Source of the DNA: Branchiostoma floridae
Lineage: Eukaryota; Chordata; Leptocardii; Amphioxiformes; Branchiostomatidae
Assembly: GCF_000003815.2 (NCBI RefSeq)
Contig: NC_049986.1
Span: forward strand, 10,085,915-10,149,914
Direction: 5' to 3'
DNA: 64,000 bases
Shown here in pieces: positions 1 through 12,276 of this stretch. How positions within the stretch are numbered: position 1 is the first letter of the stretch; every line of letters starts with the position of its first letter. Both the position numbers and the translations under genes were made by a program. The notes below the pieces were generated by a model. It searched no databases, was not told the DNA's origin, and saw only the letters and a list, made by a program, of their open reading frames with translations.

Positions 1-44
1 TGGCCATAATTTTGAAACTATTAATATTATATAGAAAAATTGTA

Positions 45-125
45 AATTGTATTTATTTATTTATTTGTACAGTTGTTAACCAACAGCCAGGGTTGCCCAA
101 CTAGCCATGGGCTATTGCCAAGGAC
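45..125 (-). mobile_element. Probable LINE 3' tail (CR1/L2-like)
   Basis: On the minus strand a 'ctagttggg..accctggctg' segment is followed by a run of AAAT units. The same segment followed by AATAAATCAAATAAAATC occurs on the plus strand at about 11120-11215, so this is a dispersed repeat with a short A-rich tail. Assignment to a CR1/L2-type LINE rests on that tail style only. The rest of 1-626, which would be intron of P450 gene A, shows nothing I can support as coding. Confidence 0.35.
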
Positions 126-626
126 TTACCCCGAGAGGAAAAGTACATGTTACATATTATATAAATCATTAACATTAGTTTAGAAACAATAATGGTTACA
201 AATTTACATCATATATTACATGTATACTATCTGTGTGTACATGCTAAAAGTCACATATCATGAGGTAGTACAGGTTCTGACATTAAGCAACAGAGAATGG
301 ATCTCCGAGGGAGAACCAGGTTTTGGCTTTGAAGGATGATAATGTGGTAGCTGTTTTGTTTCAAGTAGGAGATTGTTTCATTGTAAATTGTAAAAGTAGA
401 ATTTGTTTGTTCTTTGTTAATGCGCAATGCCACACTCTGGCATTTTACACTACTCAGGGTTGACTCTAAATCGCGTGTATAAAACTCAGCCATTGTTAAT
501 GTTTGGAAATGAGACTTATGTATTCACCCAGTCACCTGATCGTCTTTATTTGTGTCGTGTTGTTACGTTATTTAAGCTTGAGTATTGCATAAAATACCTC
601 TAAAATGAGAATATCCGCAAAAATAC

Positions 627-1517
627 CTTCAGACAGAGCTGACGAGCCTCTTCTCTGATGTTTTCTTCCATACTGCCTGGTCCCATTCTCATTCCCAGGT
701 TTCTCAGCGCACTGTAGGCAAACTTGCGTTTTTCTTTGTAGACGTGGTCGAATTTTGTGAGCCCTATGCCTGAGATATATTAGAGAGAATTCGAACAAAC
801 AAAAGAGTCATGGGTAGTATGTCGTTATGCGAGGACAAAGTGTGCAAAATCACACATATAGAAGGAGCCATTTCTCCCTCACAGGAGTTAAGAAAACGTC
901 TCACACGTAGAGAGGTTTTATGACTATGATTTTCTCTCCCTTATTGATTTTGAAAAATTACAATTTTTCTCTTACGGATGTTTCAAATATTATTCACATA
1001 TCTTTTTTGTGTGCGACATTTTATCAACAATTGTGTATGTGTGAGAAAAGAAAAATATGTCTCTTTATATGTGTCATTTTGCAGCACTTGCCCCCCGATA
1101 CTATTGGTGCCTTCTTGCAACCTATGGTATAGTGAACGCGAAAATTGAAGAGAAACCCACAAGCATACCTTTTCCAAAGCCAGATACTAGATTCAGCATA
1201 TAGACGTTTGGCCTGCTGGAGAAAGCATCCTTGTAGTCCACAAGCGCCTCTTTGATGGCTCGGTAGCCGTTCAGAACCACCACGTCTTCCATCCCCATTC
1301 GAACAGTGTACACGTCGCCATACTGCTTCCTCCACTCCGTAAGCTTCAGGTGGGGCGCTCGGCCGAGGGACAACAGGTGGCCGACAACAGGCCAGCTCCC
1401 ACTCGGTGACGGTGGGAGGTTCTTACGTCGTTTGAAGAAGACCAGAAGAGTGAAGGAAACGACCAAAAATACCGCGATGGTGCGTATGGAGACTTCTGAC
1501 AACAACGCAGCCAACAT
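627..1517 (-). CDS. CYP2-like cytochrome P450, gene A (partial, exons 1-2)
   Basis: This is the amino-terminal part of a microsomal haem monooxygenase of the CYP2 clan. Exon 1 (1169-1517) begins with ATG and encodes a hydrophobic membrane anchor (about residues 8-28), a basic FKRRK stop-transfer, the proline hinge PPSPSGSWP, and the conserved start of the catalytic domain. It ends in phase 1 at G|GTATGC. Exon 2 (627-769) encodes [19 protein letters not shown] and the EEARQLCLK helix-C region, and ends AAG|GTATTT. Exons 3-7 lie beyond the left edge. Exon lengths (349 and 143 bp) equal those of genes B, C and D. The acceptor just upstream of the ATG (ACACAG|GACAATG) implies a separate untranslated first exon. 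Substrate cannot be told; CYP2-clan enzymes usually oxidise lipids, steroids or xenobiotics. Confidence 0.88.
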
Positions 1518-1651
1518 TGTCCTGTGTTCGAAAACAAGTGGGAGGGGGTGTACTACAGTTAATAACTATAATTGTTGCCTTTTTTTCACACACTATGGTT
1601 TTAACACATTCACAAGAAGCTCTTAAATGATCAATGAAAAGTTTACCTCAC

Positions 1652-1865
1652 CTTGCCATTATAGCATCTGTAGCTGTGTTACATGTACAGAAAGATAAGG
1701 TGTCTTGAAGAAACGTCCGGGCAGCGTCGTGGATCGAGTGATTGACCTTTGTTTTTCGCCTCGTCTTTGCTGCTTGGTTGACTCCGGTTCCAAAGGGTAC
1801 ACGTGCATCGGTCGTACCAGGGTTTACGTCTTTGAACTTTAACCTCGGAATGATCACACAATGGC
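1652..1865 (-). promoter_or_regulatory. Conserved P450 leader exon and 5' flank of gene A
   Basis: A minus-strand block ending in a donor (GCAAG|GTGAG at 1652) matches the corresponding blocks upstream of genes B (donor 10800), C (19537) and D (29685). It reads as an untranslated first exon spliced to the ATG exon about 130 bp downstream. The upstream end is not defined by sequence alone. A diverged second copy of this block lies at about 2050-2300. Confidence 0.5.
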
Positions 1866-2049
1866 TGTCAAAAGTCTACCCAAGATCTCCAAAAAGCCTT
1901 GACGTTTAAAGATGTCAGTTAAGAACTCGATACGACATGTCAACTTGAAATTATATAAACCTACCTCAACATAAACACCACGGTATATAGCTTAATTGTA
2001 TTCTTTAGAAACCTTTTCCCCCACATTCTCATGCACTTCATTTGTTCAA

Positions 2050-2300
2050 TCATTTTCCCTACCGTACTGACTTATGGTTCTGAAACATTCACCAAAAGCT
2101 CTTACGAAACATAAATCTATCTCACCAATGTGTAACTGTGATACACGTGCAGGAATATGAGGAATCTTAAAAAACGCCCAGGCAGCTTGGCGGAGAGATC
2201 ATTGCTTGATTCCTGTAGCGTCTTTATCCCCCCATGTACCAGGTTTCACGTACTTGATCTTTTGACCTCGGAATAGTGATACAATTGTTCTTAAAAAGTC
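2050..2300 (-). repeat. Second, diverged copy of the P450 leader/5'-flank block
   Basis: The order of short matches (atctatctcacc, tgtaactgtg, aggaatctt, aaaacgcccaggcagctt, ccaggtttcacgt, cttttgacctcgga) follows the leader block upstream of genes A-D. The copy has no P450 exon 1 directly downstream except gene A itself. It is probably a tandem duplication of the gene A 5' region or a relic of a lost gene. Confidence 0.5.
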
Positions 2301-2689
2301 TTCATAATGTCGTCATATAACACGATAACGACACAAGTTTTTACCGTAATTGTTGTTTACAAGTACATCATTGTCTGAAAATTTTGTGATCATACAATAA
2401 GTTTAGGTGTGGGTCCCAAAAGTTTGTTTTAAAAAACTGCACATTTTGCTGGGGTCAGTTTTGAACCCACTGGACCATACATAAACTTTCTAGAATAACT
2501 TAATTAACGATGAGCCAATCTCAGTAAAAACGTATGAGAAGTTTTATATTTATAAGATATATATACAAACAAACTCATAGGAGGAATTTTGTTTTCGACC
2601 AGAAATGTCACAATGGTACATAATTATCTATATACGCCTGGGGTCAGTTTTGACCCCATACGGTGGTTTGAGGGTCTTAACATTAGACT

Positions 2690-2930
2690 AACAAGGCGCG
2701 GTATGATCAAACAGAATATATTTTCTGATTCCGTTCAACAGTATATATATGTCAAAGCGTCAAATGTAATATGTAGAAATTTCTTACACCGTTTTATACA
2801 TGTGTATTGTCGATAACCTTCACAATACGTCTTTAATGGACCACCCTAGCAACCCATGCAGTCATAGACCTCCGGTGCAGCGACGCCCTCTGGTAACTTG
2901 AAGGTGAAGTGTTTCATGTTGTTATAAGTG
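2690..2930 (-). pseudogene. Relic last exon and 3' flank of a lost P450 gene
   Basis: Minus-strand 2916-2846 reads MKHFTFKLPEGVAAP, then diverges and reaches a TAG. This matches the carboxy end of P450 exon 7 (for example gene D, 20851-21023). The homology stops at 2916, so the haem-binding half of the exon is gone. The flank at 2690-2845 also matches the flank downstream of gene D (20695-20850), including a motif near cttacaccgttttatac. No other exon of this copy is visible, so it marks a former gene between A and B, closest to D at its 3' end. Confidence 0.75.
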
Positions 2931-3647
2931 AGAAGTGTATTGTGCAACCATCGCAAGGACCCGGTGACAATTTATTCACCATTCGTCAGGTTACTATGTA
3001 CATATAATATATGTATATAGTAGCCTGACGATTTTTTTAAGATGACTATATGTCCTTGCACAAAACCGTGGGAATACTTGCGAAATACTAAACACATTTA
3101 CGTCTCAACATGTTGAATACTTACATTGCAACATGCTATACATACATTTTGTACGTGCTAGTAAGGCCACAGCAAGTAAATTTTATGGATGACATCCTCT
3201 GCGGACTGCAAAAATAGTGCGATAGGGCGAAAAAAAAACAAGATGGGTGAAAAAAAACAGGATGGCTATTTTAGAAAATAGGCACCATAAAGTTGTGATG
3301 GATGTTGTAACAAGAATTAGAGGGACAAAGCATGGTATCAGCGCCAACAAGGCATTCATTCCTGTATTCAAGACATGTACTGGTGTGGTATAAGTGACAC
3401 TAGTGTGGTAGACTGGCACTCATACGCGTAGCTTCCATATTGGTATCACTTTTACAACTATCCAATAAGTTTTCTACAACTGCAGTCCTGGGTCCACTTC
3501 CTATCAAGTGGGTTGCAACACATTTTTCACACAAAAAACATGATATTATGTATTTGTAACTCCAACATGTGAATATCATAGTTCATCTACTTTAAATGTA
3601 AACGTAAATTTCACAATCAATATCTACAATGTCCTAAATGAGTAATA
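2931..3647. other. Spacer with no gene seen
   Basis: AT-rich spacer. No P450-like exon, RNA gene or clear terminal-repeat element was recognised. Confidence 0.4.
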
Positions 3648-4964
3648 ACTAGAGTTCGACAAACACATTCTCTTTGCCAAATAATCATGCCTTTATCAAG
3701 ACTGTAACGTCTTATTCATGTATAATACATATATTATATAATAATTTAGTAATTTACTAAATAGTACCTACCCCAATAGCAAATGACTGCATGAACGTGT
3801 GTTCCTCAGAAACCGACAAACGACAAATGCTACCAAAAACATAACCGTCTCAGCGAACTGATGACAATGAAATTATGTACATATGTTGTGATATTTTCCA
3901 GCGCAACTTTCATAGTGTTTTGTTAAAATCAGTAGTCTCACCAGACTACGGCCTGGTCGAATAGTACACAGATGACCTTGTATGATCCCTGGTCAATCAG
4001 AATTTCATGCTTTCAAGACATATCATCCCTGGTCAATCAGAATTTCATGCTTCCAAGACAACGCCAGGGATTCTCTGCTTCCACTGGCTCTCTTGACCTA
4101 ATTCTTCTCTATTTTTAGACATCTATGGGCCGATTCAAGTCCTTTCAGGTAACTCCGTCACAAGTATATTGCAACCATTATAGTTTCCCTAAGTAATTAT
4201 ATTTAATACATAGTGATTTATATAATTAGCATCTCATTATGTTGATAATCACCCAAAGTACCTACATACCAAAAACAAAGAATATCCATCAATCCCCTCA
4301 GGAGTTATACATCTAAAAAGTTACAAACTATAAGACCCACTGCAGTTCCAAACAAGCTACTAGGGGGCCCAAAATTACACCATTTACTCCTAGTCCCAAC
4401 AGCTACCCACCACTTAAAATTCATGAACCTGGCACTTCTGGAAAATTTAGGCGCAAACTTTGACGCTCACTTGCAGTACCAAAACAAGTTGCCAGGAAGC
4501 CCATTATCGAACTTGACCTTCCTTTCTGTGTCCCCTACCTATCAACGAAATATCATTAGCATCCATCAAGAACATCTCGAGTTATCTTGCATACAGACAA
4601 ACGCACTTACATACAAAGCCAGCTACAGCACCATAGGTAAAAGCTAGCTAAACCATTCTCGCACATGACAATCCTTTCCACAACCGCTACACACCTGCTA
4701 AATATCGTGGAAATCGCCCAGCTGCATTTTGACTTATGCTTCCGGAAACAAACCCCGAAAAAATACAAAGCTCACTGCTGTACCGTAGGAAAACGCCAGG
4801 TAAACCGTTTTCGAAATAGGCATGCCTTTTGACAACCGCTACACACCTGCAAAAAATCAAAAAGTTCCATCCACAATTTCTCGACTTATATGTTGTTGAC
4901 CTACATACAGACCCAAGTCGGCAAAATCATACTCTATCGCCATTGGCGAAGAGAAAAATATGCA
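3648..4964 (-). repeat. Dispersed element R1 with 'aactagagttc' terminus
   Basis: A repeat of about 1.3 kb that recurs in inverted orientation at about 24178-26522 (R2) and 26866-27976 (R3). One end reads aactagagttcg with TTTGCCAAATAATCATGCC just inside. The other end contains TTCGCCAATGGCGA. Both termini therefore carry a TTCGCCAA-type motif in opposite orientation. The interior holds several degenerate subrepeats around 'ctagggggccc' and 'gagttatctt'. A 40-bp direct duplication (tccctggtcaatcagaattt) lies at 3980-4060. No transposase frame is visible. Confidence 0.6.
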
Positions 4965-5132
4965 CTGCATGCTCAATCAGAAAAGTTATGATAAATTCCA
5001 TTATATAGTCCGCATATGTGAAAGCATACGTCAAAGGTCATAACATAATTATAAAAGGGTTATACACTTATTCTGTACATGTTAACATGTGCATCATCAA
5101 TCCTTGTCACAATTTGCTTTAAAACGGACATA

Positions 5133-8100
5133 CTAGCGCCGATTAATGCACATATTGATTGTTGGTGGGACCAAAGTTATTGTCATGCAGCCATCTGTCG
5201 AAGGTGCAGCGGCGCCCTCTGGCAACTTGAAGGTGAAGTGCTTCAGGAGGGAAGAGAAGATCAGAAAGAGCTCCATCTTAGCCAGCTGCTCACCAAGGCA
5301 GACACGGCGACCTGTAGAATAGGATAACGAGAAAAAATTAAAAGAACATTGCAAGAAAATCGTTTTTGATGACACGAATGACTGGTTTATGACTTAATAG
5401 TTTAAGGTGCTTAAACACACTTCTAGTGCTTTTCGTGATCAGTGTGGATGACATCAGTTTATAGTTTAAGGTTCCAAAACATACTTTGAGTGTTTTTATG
5501 TCATCTTGTTTAAAAACTCACCGGTAGAAAAGGGCATGTAGGATTCCGGCCTGGTAGCCACCTTGCCGTCAGAGTCCAGGAACCTACGGGGGTCAAACTT
5601 CTCTGGGTCCGACCAGTATTCTGGGTCCATATGAGCTGACCACAGGTTGGGAAGAACCTTCAAATTAAAACGAATAGACTGCAGTAAAAGAATTTTTAAG
5701 TTTTAGTATCAATTGCAATACCACGTGGCGAGTGGCTATAGAAATATCATTTTGCGATTCTAGTCAAAATAAAGAGCTTTTTGACATATAAATCACCCGA
5801 TTGAAACGTAAAATCCTCATATATACCTAGCTAACTACGTCTCATGAACGATCCCAAAGATTTTTTTTTTTAATTTTTTTTATTCACATTTCTTTAAAGA
5901 GGATGAGACGGAAAGCAGACCCTGCTTATCGAGGTCTTCTCCTCATGTACATAAACAAAATAAGGACACACATACAGGACTACAAAACGCTAAATAACAA
6001 AGGCAAGAGATAATGATAACGACATGAAATAAAACAACAAGGAATCAAATAACAAAGTGACGTGTAGCTGGCATAAAAACTTAGAAGTAATCAAATAAGG
6101 TTATAAATCAACTTAAACAACCTGTCTATTGAACACAAGACATAACTACATGAAAATAAACAAGGAATCAAACAACAGAGTGACATATGGCTGATAAACA
6201 AACTTAGAAATAATCAAATAAGGTTCAGCTAAAATGATCTGTCTGTTTGATGAACTTAAATACAACATCAAATAAATGACAGTTCTGAATGGTAGATAGT
6301 ACTGGGTTTCCCCTGAGTAAGGTTGAACATAAAATATTTTCAGTGGTGTGTCTTGGGTCAAATGGTAAGATACCCTGCATGAACATAGTGGTTAAAGATG
6401 ACAACATATCAAGTCTTGCATCATTGTATAGAGGACAGTGTAGGCTCTTAATAAATCTCTCACCTGCGTTCCCGCTGGGATGTCATAGCCTCGAAAAGTC
6501 GTGTCCTCGTTAGGGGCGCGAGGAACACCGAGAGGAAGGATGGCCCTGATGCGCTGGATTTCCATGATAGTAGCCTCGGTATACGGGAGCTGGGACCTGT
6601 GAGCCAGGGTGGGCACGTCATGGTCTGTTCTCAGGATACTGTCCAGCTCAGCTTGGACCTGTTACAGATTTTTCTCATATGAATCAACAACGCTTACTGC
6701 AGTTACAATAACAGTATCCATTACTTTAGGTCAAAGTAGACGTTTATACTTCAAATAAGCTATCTGGAGTTCTAAGTCCGTATATGTGACTTATGAATTG
6801 TGTTATAGCTTAAATTTTAGAACTTGAAGATCCTTTGACTATTGTACGACCAGCTTCCTCGCCATTCCGAATACGCATGCGCAGCGACAGGAATTGTGGG
6901 ACGGGTAATACAAATGTATGTCAAAAGCGACCGTTGTCTTGATTTGCATAAAAATGTCCAGACGCGTGTTTTGCTTATGATATATAAATGTCTCAGGGTC
7001 TATTTTGCTGTGAATGCGTTATTGGAATCGTGAACAAGCCTATGCCTTCTCACACTTTCGACTTTTGTAAAACACTAGAACTAGGGCCTAGACGACAATG
7101 CATTACTCGTACATGCGTACTACGCACTTTAAGGTACCTTTTGTTGTTCCTCTGGACACAGAACCATGAACAGAAGACCCCATCGCAAGCTGGTGACTGT
7201 GGTCTCGATTCCAGCGAAAAACAGGTCTTGAATTATCCAGTCAATATTCTCCTCAGTAAAGCAGTCGGTCTTCTGTAATTCGTTGAGGAGGAGGTCGATG
7301 AAGTCTCGTGGATTCTCGTTGTCCATGGTCTCGCGATGCTGTGTAATTTCTTCTCGAAGGAATGCGTGGGTCTCTTCAATGCATTCGACAAGAATCCTGT
7401 TTGTTGAATTTACTGTAAAGGAAACAAATTCAATATGACATCAAGCAGAAAACAACATTGCTGCGTCAAAACTACAAGCTGTGTGACCAAAATGAGATCA
7501 TCGATATTGAATATACGTCGATGTAAGTTAAACATCCAGGTAGTAAGATACGCCAAAAAGTAGTTACTCAAGAAACTGGATATGGTTTTGGAAACGGTCA
7601 GACGTTTCGGACCTACCTTTGTTTGCGGTTGAAATCTAAATTGTCTTCAGCTTGAATTGTCTTACATGTCTCCGATTGGACATCTAAAATTTTCTTCATT
7701 CATAGTTAGGGTAAAAAAAAGATCTGTTTCTTTCAGATCACTTTAGTGTCACTGACGAAGGATAGTGGATTCTATCCGAAGCGTCTGACCGTTTCCAAAA
7801 CCATATCCAGTTGCTTGAGTAACTACTTTTTGTGGATATTGGACATATCTGTGCTTTGCGACTATAGACTTTGCCGCTCTACAATCAGTAAGGTGAGCAC
7901 TTGTGATGAATACTGACGTAATTGCTCAAACTCAAAACCATTTATGAACAAAGCATCGTTACATATCTAATATCATAGCCTGGGTACCATCCGATTACTA
8001 CCAGGCTAAATATTTAAGGTGCCCCGGTAGAAGTTGGATGGTACCTGAGCTAACAATATCTTACCTCCCGGTATGAACCGCAGAAAAGGAAAAACAGCCA

Positions 8101-10666
8101 TTAGTTGACTTGATCCTACTTGGGCGGCCACCTTGTTGACGATCTTGGAAAGTTCGAGGAACTTTTCATCATCGTAGTCGTAACGTTTCCCGAACACCAT
8201 GGAGCAGATGATGTTGGCGACTGACACAGTCAGGTTGTCGGCGATGTCACGTGGATGTGCGTCCCCTTGCTCGGACAGCTATGGAAGATTATCTTTATTC
8301 TCATGTCATGCTTGTATCTATATGTACAGCAAAGGCCGTGTACGACGTGCATTTGGAATTGAGAAAGACTGATCATGTGCTCACAACTCAAACCACTATC
8401 ACCTGGTCGTCATTAATTTTGTGCTGTGTTGTAACATTATGAAACCTTATTTGTCCCTTTGGAAGTGCCAGAAGTGAAATTTAAATACCTTCATACAGAG
8501 CTGACGAGCCTCTTCTCTGATGTTCTCTTCCATACTGCCTGGTCCCATTCTCATTCCCAGGTTTCTCAGCGCACTGTAGGCAAACTTGCGTTTTTCTTTG
8601 TAGGCTTGGTTGAACTTTGAGATCGCGATGTCTGTGAGATGTATGATATCATATTCATATATATTTTACAAATGCGGTATGTCATGGGCTGAAGGGAAGA
8701 GCAGAAGGGTATGATTATCATTGTTTGTTAAGTATTGTTTGCAATGCTGCCGGGCCATATTGTACAGATGTACTAGTACATAGTGCCGCGGATAATACAT
8801 TGAGAATTGGTACCCATCTTATTGGCACCCATCTTATTAACACTGCTACAAGTGAAGGTCACTATTAAGTTAAGATATTCGAACACCTTATGGTAACAGT
8901 GTGATGGCTCCTTGAAAATCGTCATGTAGTAATATACATTCCCGAATGTTCTTTGAAACTCTATTGAGGGGGGGGGGGCGGTCTTTTGAGGCCCACGCAA
9001 ACTTTCATATCGCATGACGTCAGAACTTACGCTAGAGCCACCAAATTTGGTGACTTTTCGCGAAATTTATATTAATTGCCAAAGATTTCAAAAAATGTTT
9101 CCCGCACTAGCGATCTCGCCCTCCCCGGCTAGTGATCTCGCCCCCCTACCTCGCCCCCCTTTAGCGATTTCGCCCCCCCCCCCAAAAAAAAACGGGTTTA
9201 CATGACATTTTAGAAGTTGATTGGTATTAATCACAAAATGCAGTTTCAGAATGATATAAGTACACGAGTTTGATACATAACTCCATTCATAGTATCAATA
9301 TTAACGTAATTACATGGTAATAAGATAGTTGAACTTGTTTCAGACAAGGAGGGTTTGGTCCCTTGAATTCCCATTATTGCATATACCTGAGTCTTGACAT
9401 AAGATGTATTTCATTGTATTCACCTGTCCTCAAGCAACCTATATATCTCCAATATGAAGTCTCTACCATGAAGTGACCACAAAAGAACTATGTAATGTCT
9501 TTATTAATTATGCAAATATTAGGTATTAATTAGAATAACGCACATTTTGGTATATGCACCTGGCCAAGGGATATATAAGGATATAATAAGATTTATTATT
9601 ATTTTCACCTCCAACATGACTGTTTTTTTCTAGTATTTAGGAACTGATGCATTTACCCGTGTTTCTTAAGACAGGTACTTTACAAGTGTTTGTGTAGCAT
9701 TTAGCAACAGCTATATCAACTTGCGCTTAGATAGTGTTTATAATGAGAAACTATTATTCACTTGTGTTTTTGTTAGTGCTTTGGAAATGTTTCCAGCACA
9801 AGAAAGAAAACACTGTGACAAATTGAAAACATATAGCTGACGTATTCCGTACCATAGACGGTGTTGATTTATACGTTATGCCAGCTCAGCTGCAAAAATT
9901 GTCTTTTTCATTTCAATGTCATGTTTGCACCGAACAATATAGTATCGACTTTCGAGGTGTGACATCTTACGGTACGGTAATAAGGTGCCATATAGGTACC
10001 AGGTAACACACCATATACGTTACTCCCCAGGTGCAGTATAGTACCAGGTAGCGCACCTGTAATATGTAGTAGCCAGCTGCTCTTGGGGGGGGGGGCGAAA
10101 ACGCTAGTGATCTCGCCCCCGGGGGGGGGGGGCGAGATCCCCGGGGGGGCGAGATCGCTGTCACACCGGTCTGAATAGGGTTAACATAGTAGTATAAACA
10201 TCTCTTCCTGTACGAGCTAGCACCTAACTAAATCGTTCAAGACCATCAGTTTCAAAACTCTACATAGTTGCAGGCTATGAAGACTGCGAAAATTCGAGAG
10301 AAGCACCTAGTATGTACCTTTTCCGAAGCCAGATATCAGATTTAGCAAGTAGACGTCTGGCCTGTTGGAGAAAGCGTCCTTGTAGTCCACAAGCGCCTCT
10401 TTGATGGCCCGGTAGCCGTTCAGAACCACCACGTCTTCCATCCCCATTCGAACAGTGTACACGTCGCCATACTGCTTCCTCCACTCCGTAAGCTTCAGGT
10501 GGGGCGCTCGGCCGAGGGACAACAGGTGGCCGACAACAGGCCAGCTCCCACTCGGTGACGGTGGGAGGTTCTTACGTCGTTTGAAGAAGACATGAAGAGT
10601 CAGGAAAACGACGAAAAATAGCGCAATGGTCTGGATGGAGATTTCTGGCCACAACGCAGAAAACAT
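5133..10666 (-). CDS. CYP2-like cytochrome P450, gene B (complete, 496 aa)
   Basis: A membrane-anchored haem monooxygenase of the CYP2 clan. Coding exons, 5' to 3': 10318-10666, 8489-8631, 8065-8278, 7138-7412, 6464-6658, 5522-5657 and 5133-5311. All have GT-AG junctions, and lengths sum to 1491 nt with no frame break. Visible hallmarks are the N-terminal anchor, the PPSPSGSWP hinge, the I-helix AGIETT, the ExxR motif inside [13 protein letters not shown], the PERF-like region FDPRRFLDSD, and the haem loop FSTGRRVCLG with its thiolate cysteine. Exon 4 is 9 nt shorter than in C and D. Intron 1 holds a G/C-rich foldback element and intron 3 a palindromic element. An untranslated leader exon is inferred at about 10800. 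The substrate is unknown. Confidence 0.92.
5860..6230 (-). mobile_element. LINE-like 3' tail and tandem duplication in intron 5 of gene B
   Basis: On the minus strand, CATGAGGAGAAGACCTCGAT and a 3' UTR-like stretch lead into GTGAATAAAAAAAATTAAAAAA, a typical LINE-type A-rich end near 5860-5950. Just upstream a segment of about 125 bp is tandemly duplicated (motif aacaaggaatcaaa at 6037 and 6158, taatcaaataagg at about 6091 and 6212). No reverse transcriptase frame remains. Confidence 0.4.
7551..7832. repeat. Foldback element with about 57-bp arms in intron 3 of gene B
   Basis: Left arm 7551-7610 and right arm 7776-7832 are inverted copies: aagtagttactcaag...ggtcagacg against cgtctgacc...cttgagtaactactt. 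They enclose about 165 bp. One arm recurs at 47602-47720 in the RNF2 gene and a shorter trace at 58156-58190 in the GPCR intron. This is a MITE-like family; no coding capacity is seen. Confidence 0.7.
9100..10165. repeat. G/C-rich foldback region in intron 1 of gene B
   Basis: Several copies of 'agtgatctcgccccc' at 9105-9190 face inverted copies ('ggggcgagatcgc') at 10085-10160. Homopolymer C and G runs of up to about 11 flank them. The arms look like subterminal repeats of a nonautonomous element of about 1.05 kb; the exact ends and any target duplication are not clear. The run-rich arms could form G-quadruplexes. The AT-rich interior has no recognisable gene. Confidence 0.5.
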
Positions 10667-12276
10667 TGTCCTGTGTTTGAAAAGAAATGGGAGGGGTCGT
10701 ATCTACTATAATTTTGTTGCCCATATATTTGCCTTTTTTTACACTCTATGGCTCTGAAACATTCACCAAAAAGCTCCTAGGAAATACAGTGTATCTCACC
10801 TTGCTTTAAGAAAATGTGTAGCTGTATATACCACGTACAGGAAGATTAGAAATCTTGAAGAAACGCCCAGACACTTTGGCGGGATCCTTTCTTGGTTTTT
10901 GTTGCGTCTTGCTGCTTGATTGACTCCGGTGCCAAAGGGGGTCACGCATACCTTTGTTGTACCAGGCTTTCACGTCATTGATCTTTTAACCTCCGAATAG
11001 TGATACAATTCTTCTAAAAAAAGTCCTTACATGCTGCAAAATAAACACCAAGGTATGTGGAATCGACTCTAATACTGTTGTATATTGTATACTATTGTAT
11101 AATGTATTTTGTATTGTTACCAGGGCTAGCCCGTGATAATAGCCTCCGGCTAGTTGGGTAGCCCTGGCTGTATCTCTTATGACTATACAGCCGAATAAAT
11201 CAAATAAAATCAAATTAACCTCTGTTCTAAGGAAACCCAATCTTCAACAAAAACTTTCCTCACTGACATCGCTTGAAAGTGCCGTGAAAGGAAACGCAAG
11301 GGCTTACGATGAAGAACCATAGCGCCATGAGTATCAGGTATCTTCTGAACTGTTGTATAAACATTCTGGCGTTTGTATTTTGGTCAGGCACATTGTCAAA
11401 GAAAACACACTGCCAGGGCACTGCCGCGGTCACTGCTCTGGAGGATTGCTTCAAATGGTACGATGCGTTGTTTGAGGGGTGGGGTCGGGGTTCGATGGGT
11501 ATAAAATACTATATTAAAGTTCAGCTATCTAAATCTATGTGAATGATTATTGATATCGATTTATGAAATATAGCACTATATCACATTGTCATAATGATTT
11601 AAATTACATGCCGCCAAATAATTTTATTCACAGAGCAGTAGAATGCTTCATTGTATGCAATAATTCTCAAGTGGTCATTACTGACCTCTGGGAAGAGCAG
11701 CTAAGGCCGATTGGGCCATTCCAGTTCAAATAAAGGAAGCTGAACTGAACGTAAATTATACAAAAAAAAGCAAGAAAAATACACCTTTGTCTCTAGCATG
11801 TCGTTTTGGTTCAAAAGTGGGAGGTTAAGTCCGGTGTTTTAACGAGCTACAGTCAGATGATGGGAATGACACCTGGTGGACTTTACCCTGGTCTAATATT
11901 GTAGGACTTGTATAACATTCATTATCCACATGATACTGCTTGCTTATACAAAGTTTTGAAAAAAATTATTAGTTCCTATCAAGTGGGTTTCTATGCTCTT
12001 TCACCAAAAACATACATTTGTAACTCTAACATGTGAACATAATAGTTCATCTACTTTACATGTAAACGTAAATTTGACAATCAATGTCTACAATGTCGTA
12101 AGATGGGTAATAAGAATAGGCACTTCAAGGTCAATCAGAAACGTTAACGTTATGGTAGATTCCGTCATATGGTGCACATATCCAAAGCTTCAAAGGTTAT
12201 AACATTTAAAAACTGTTATAAACTTATTAAGTACATGTTATCAATCCTTGTCACAATTTGCTTTAGAACGAGCATA
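10667..12276. other. 5' flank of gene B and spacer to gene C
   Basis: Holds the conserved P450 leader-exon block (donor at 10800), then a LINE-like tail at 11095-11215. The rest is AT-rich spacer in which I see no gene. A segment near 11700-12230 resembles the 3' flanks of the other P450 genes. Confidence 0.45.
11095..11215 (+). mobile_element. LINE-like 3' tail
   Basis: The segment ctagttgggtagccctggctg is followed by AATAAATCAAATAAAATCAAAT. It matches the inverted copy near 45-125, which supports a dispersed retroelement tail with an AATAAA-rich end. No coding part remains. Confidence 0.4.

Noticed and set aside
7741-7832. Hammerhead-ribozyme-like core (CTGACGA ... GAAG/GAAA), also at 47606-47640
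   Set aside because: There is one extra base between the core and stem II, and no stem I pairing could be found. It is better explained as an arm of a foldback element.
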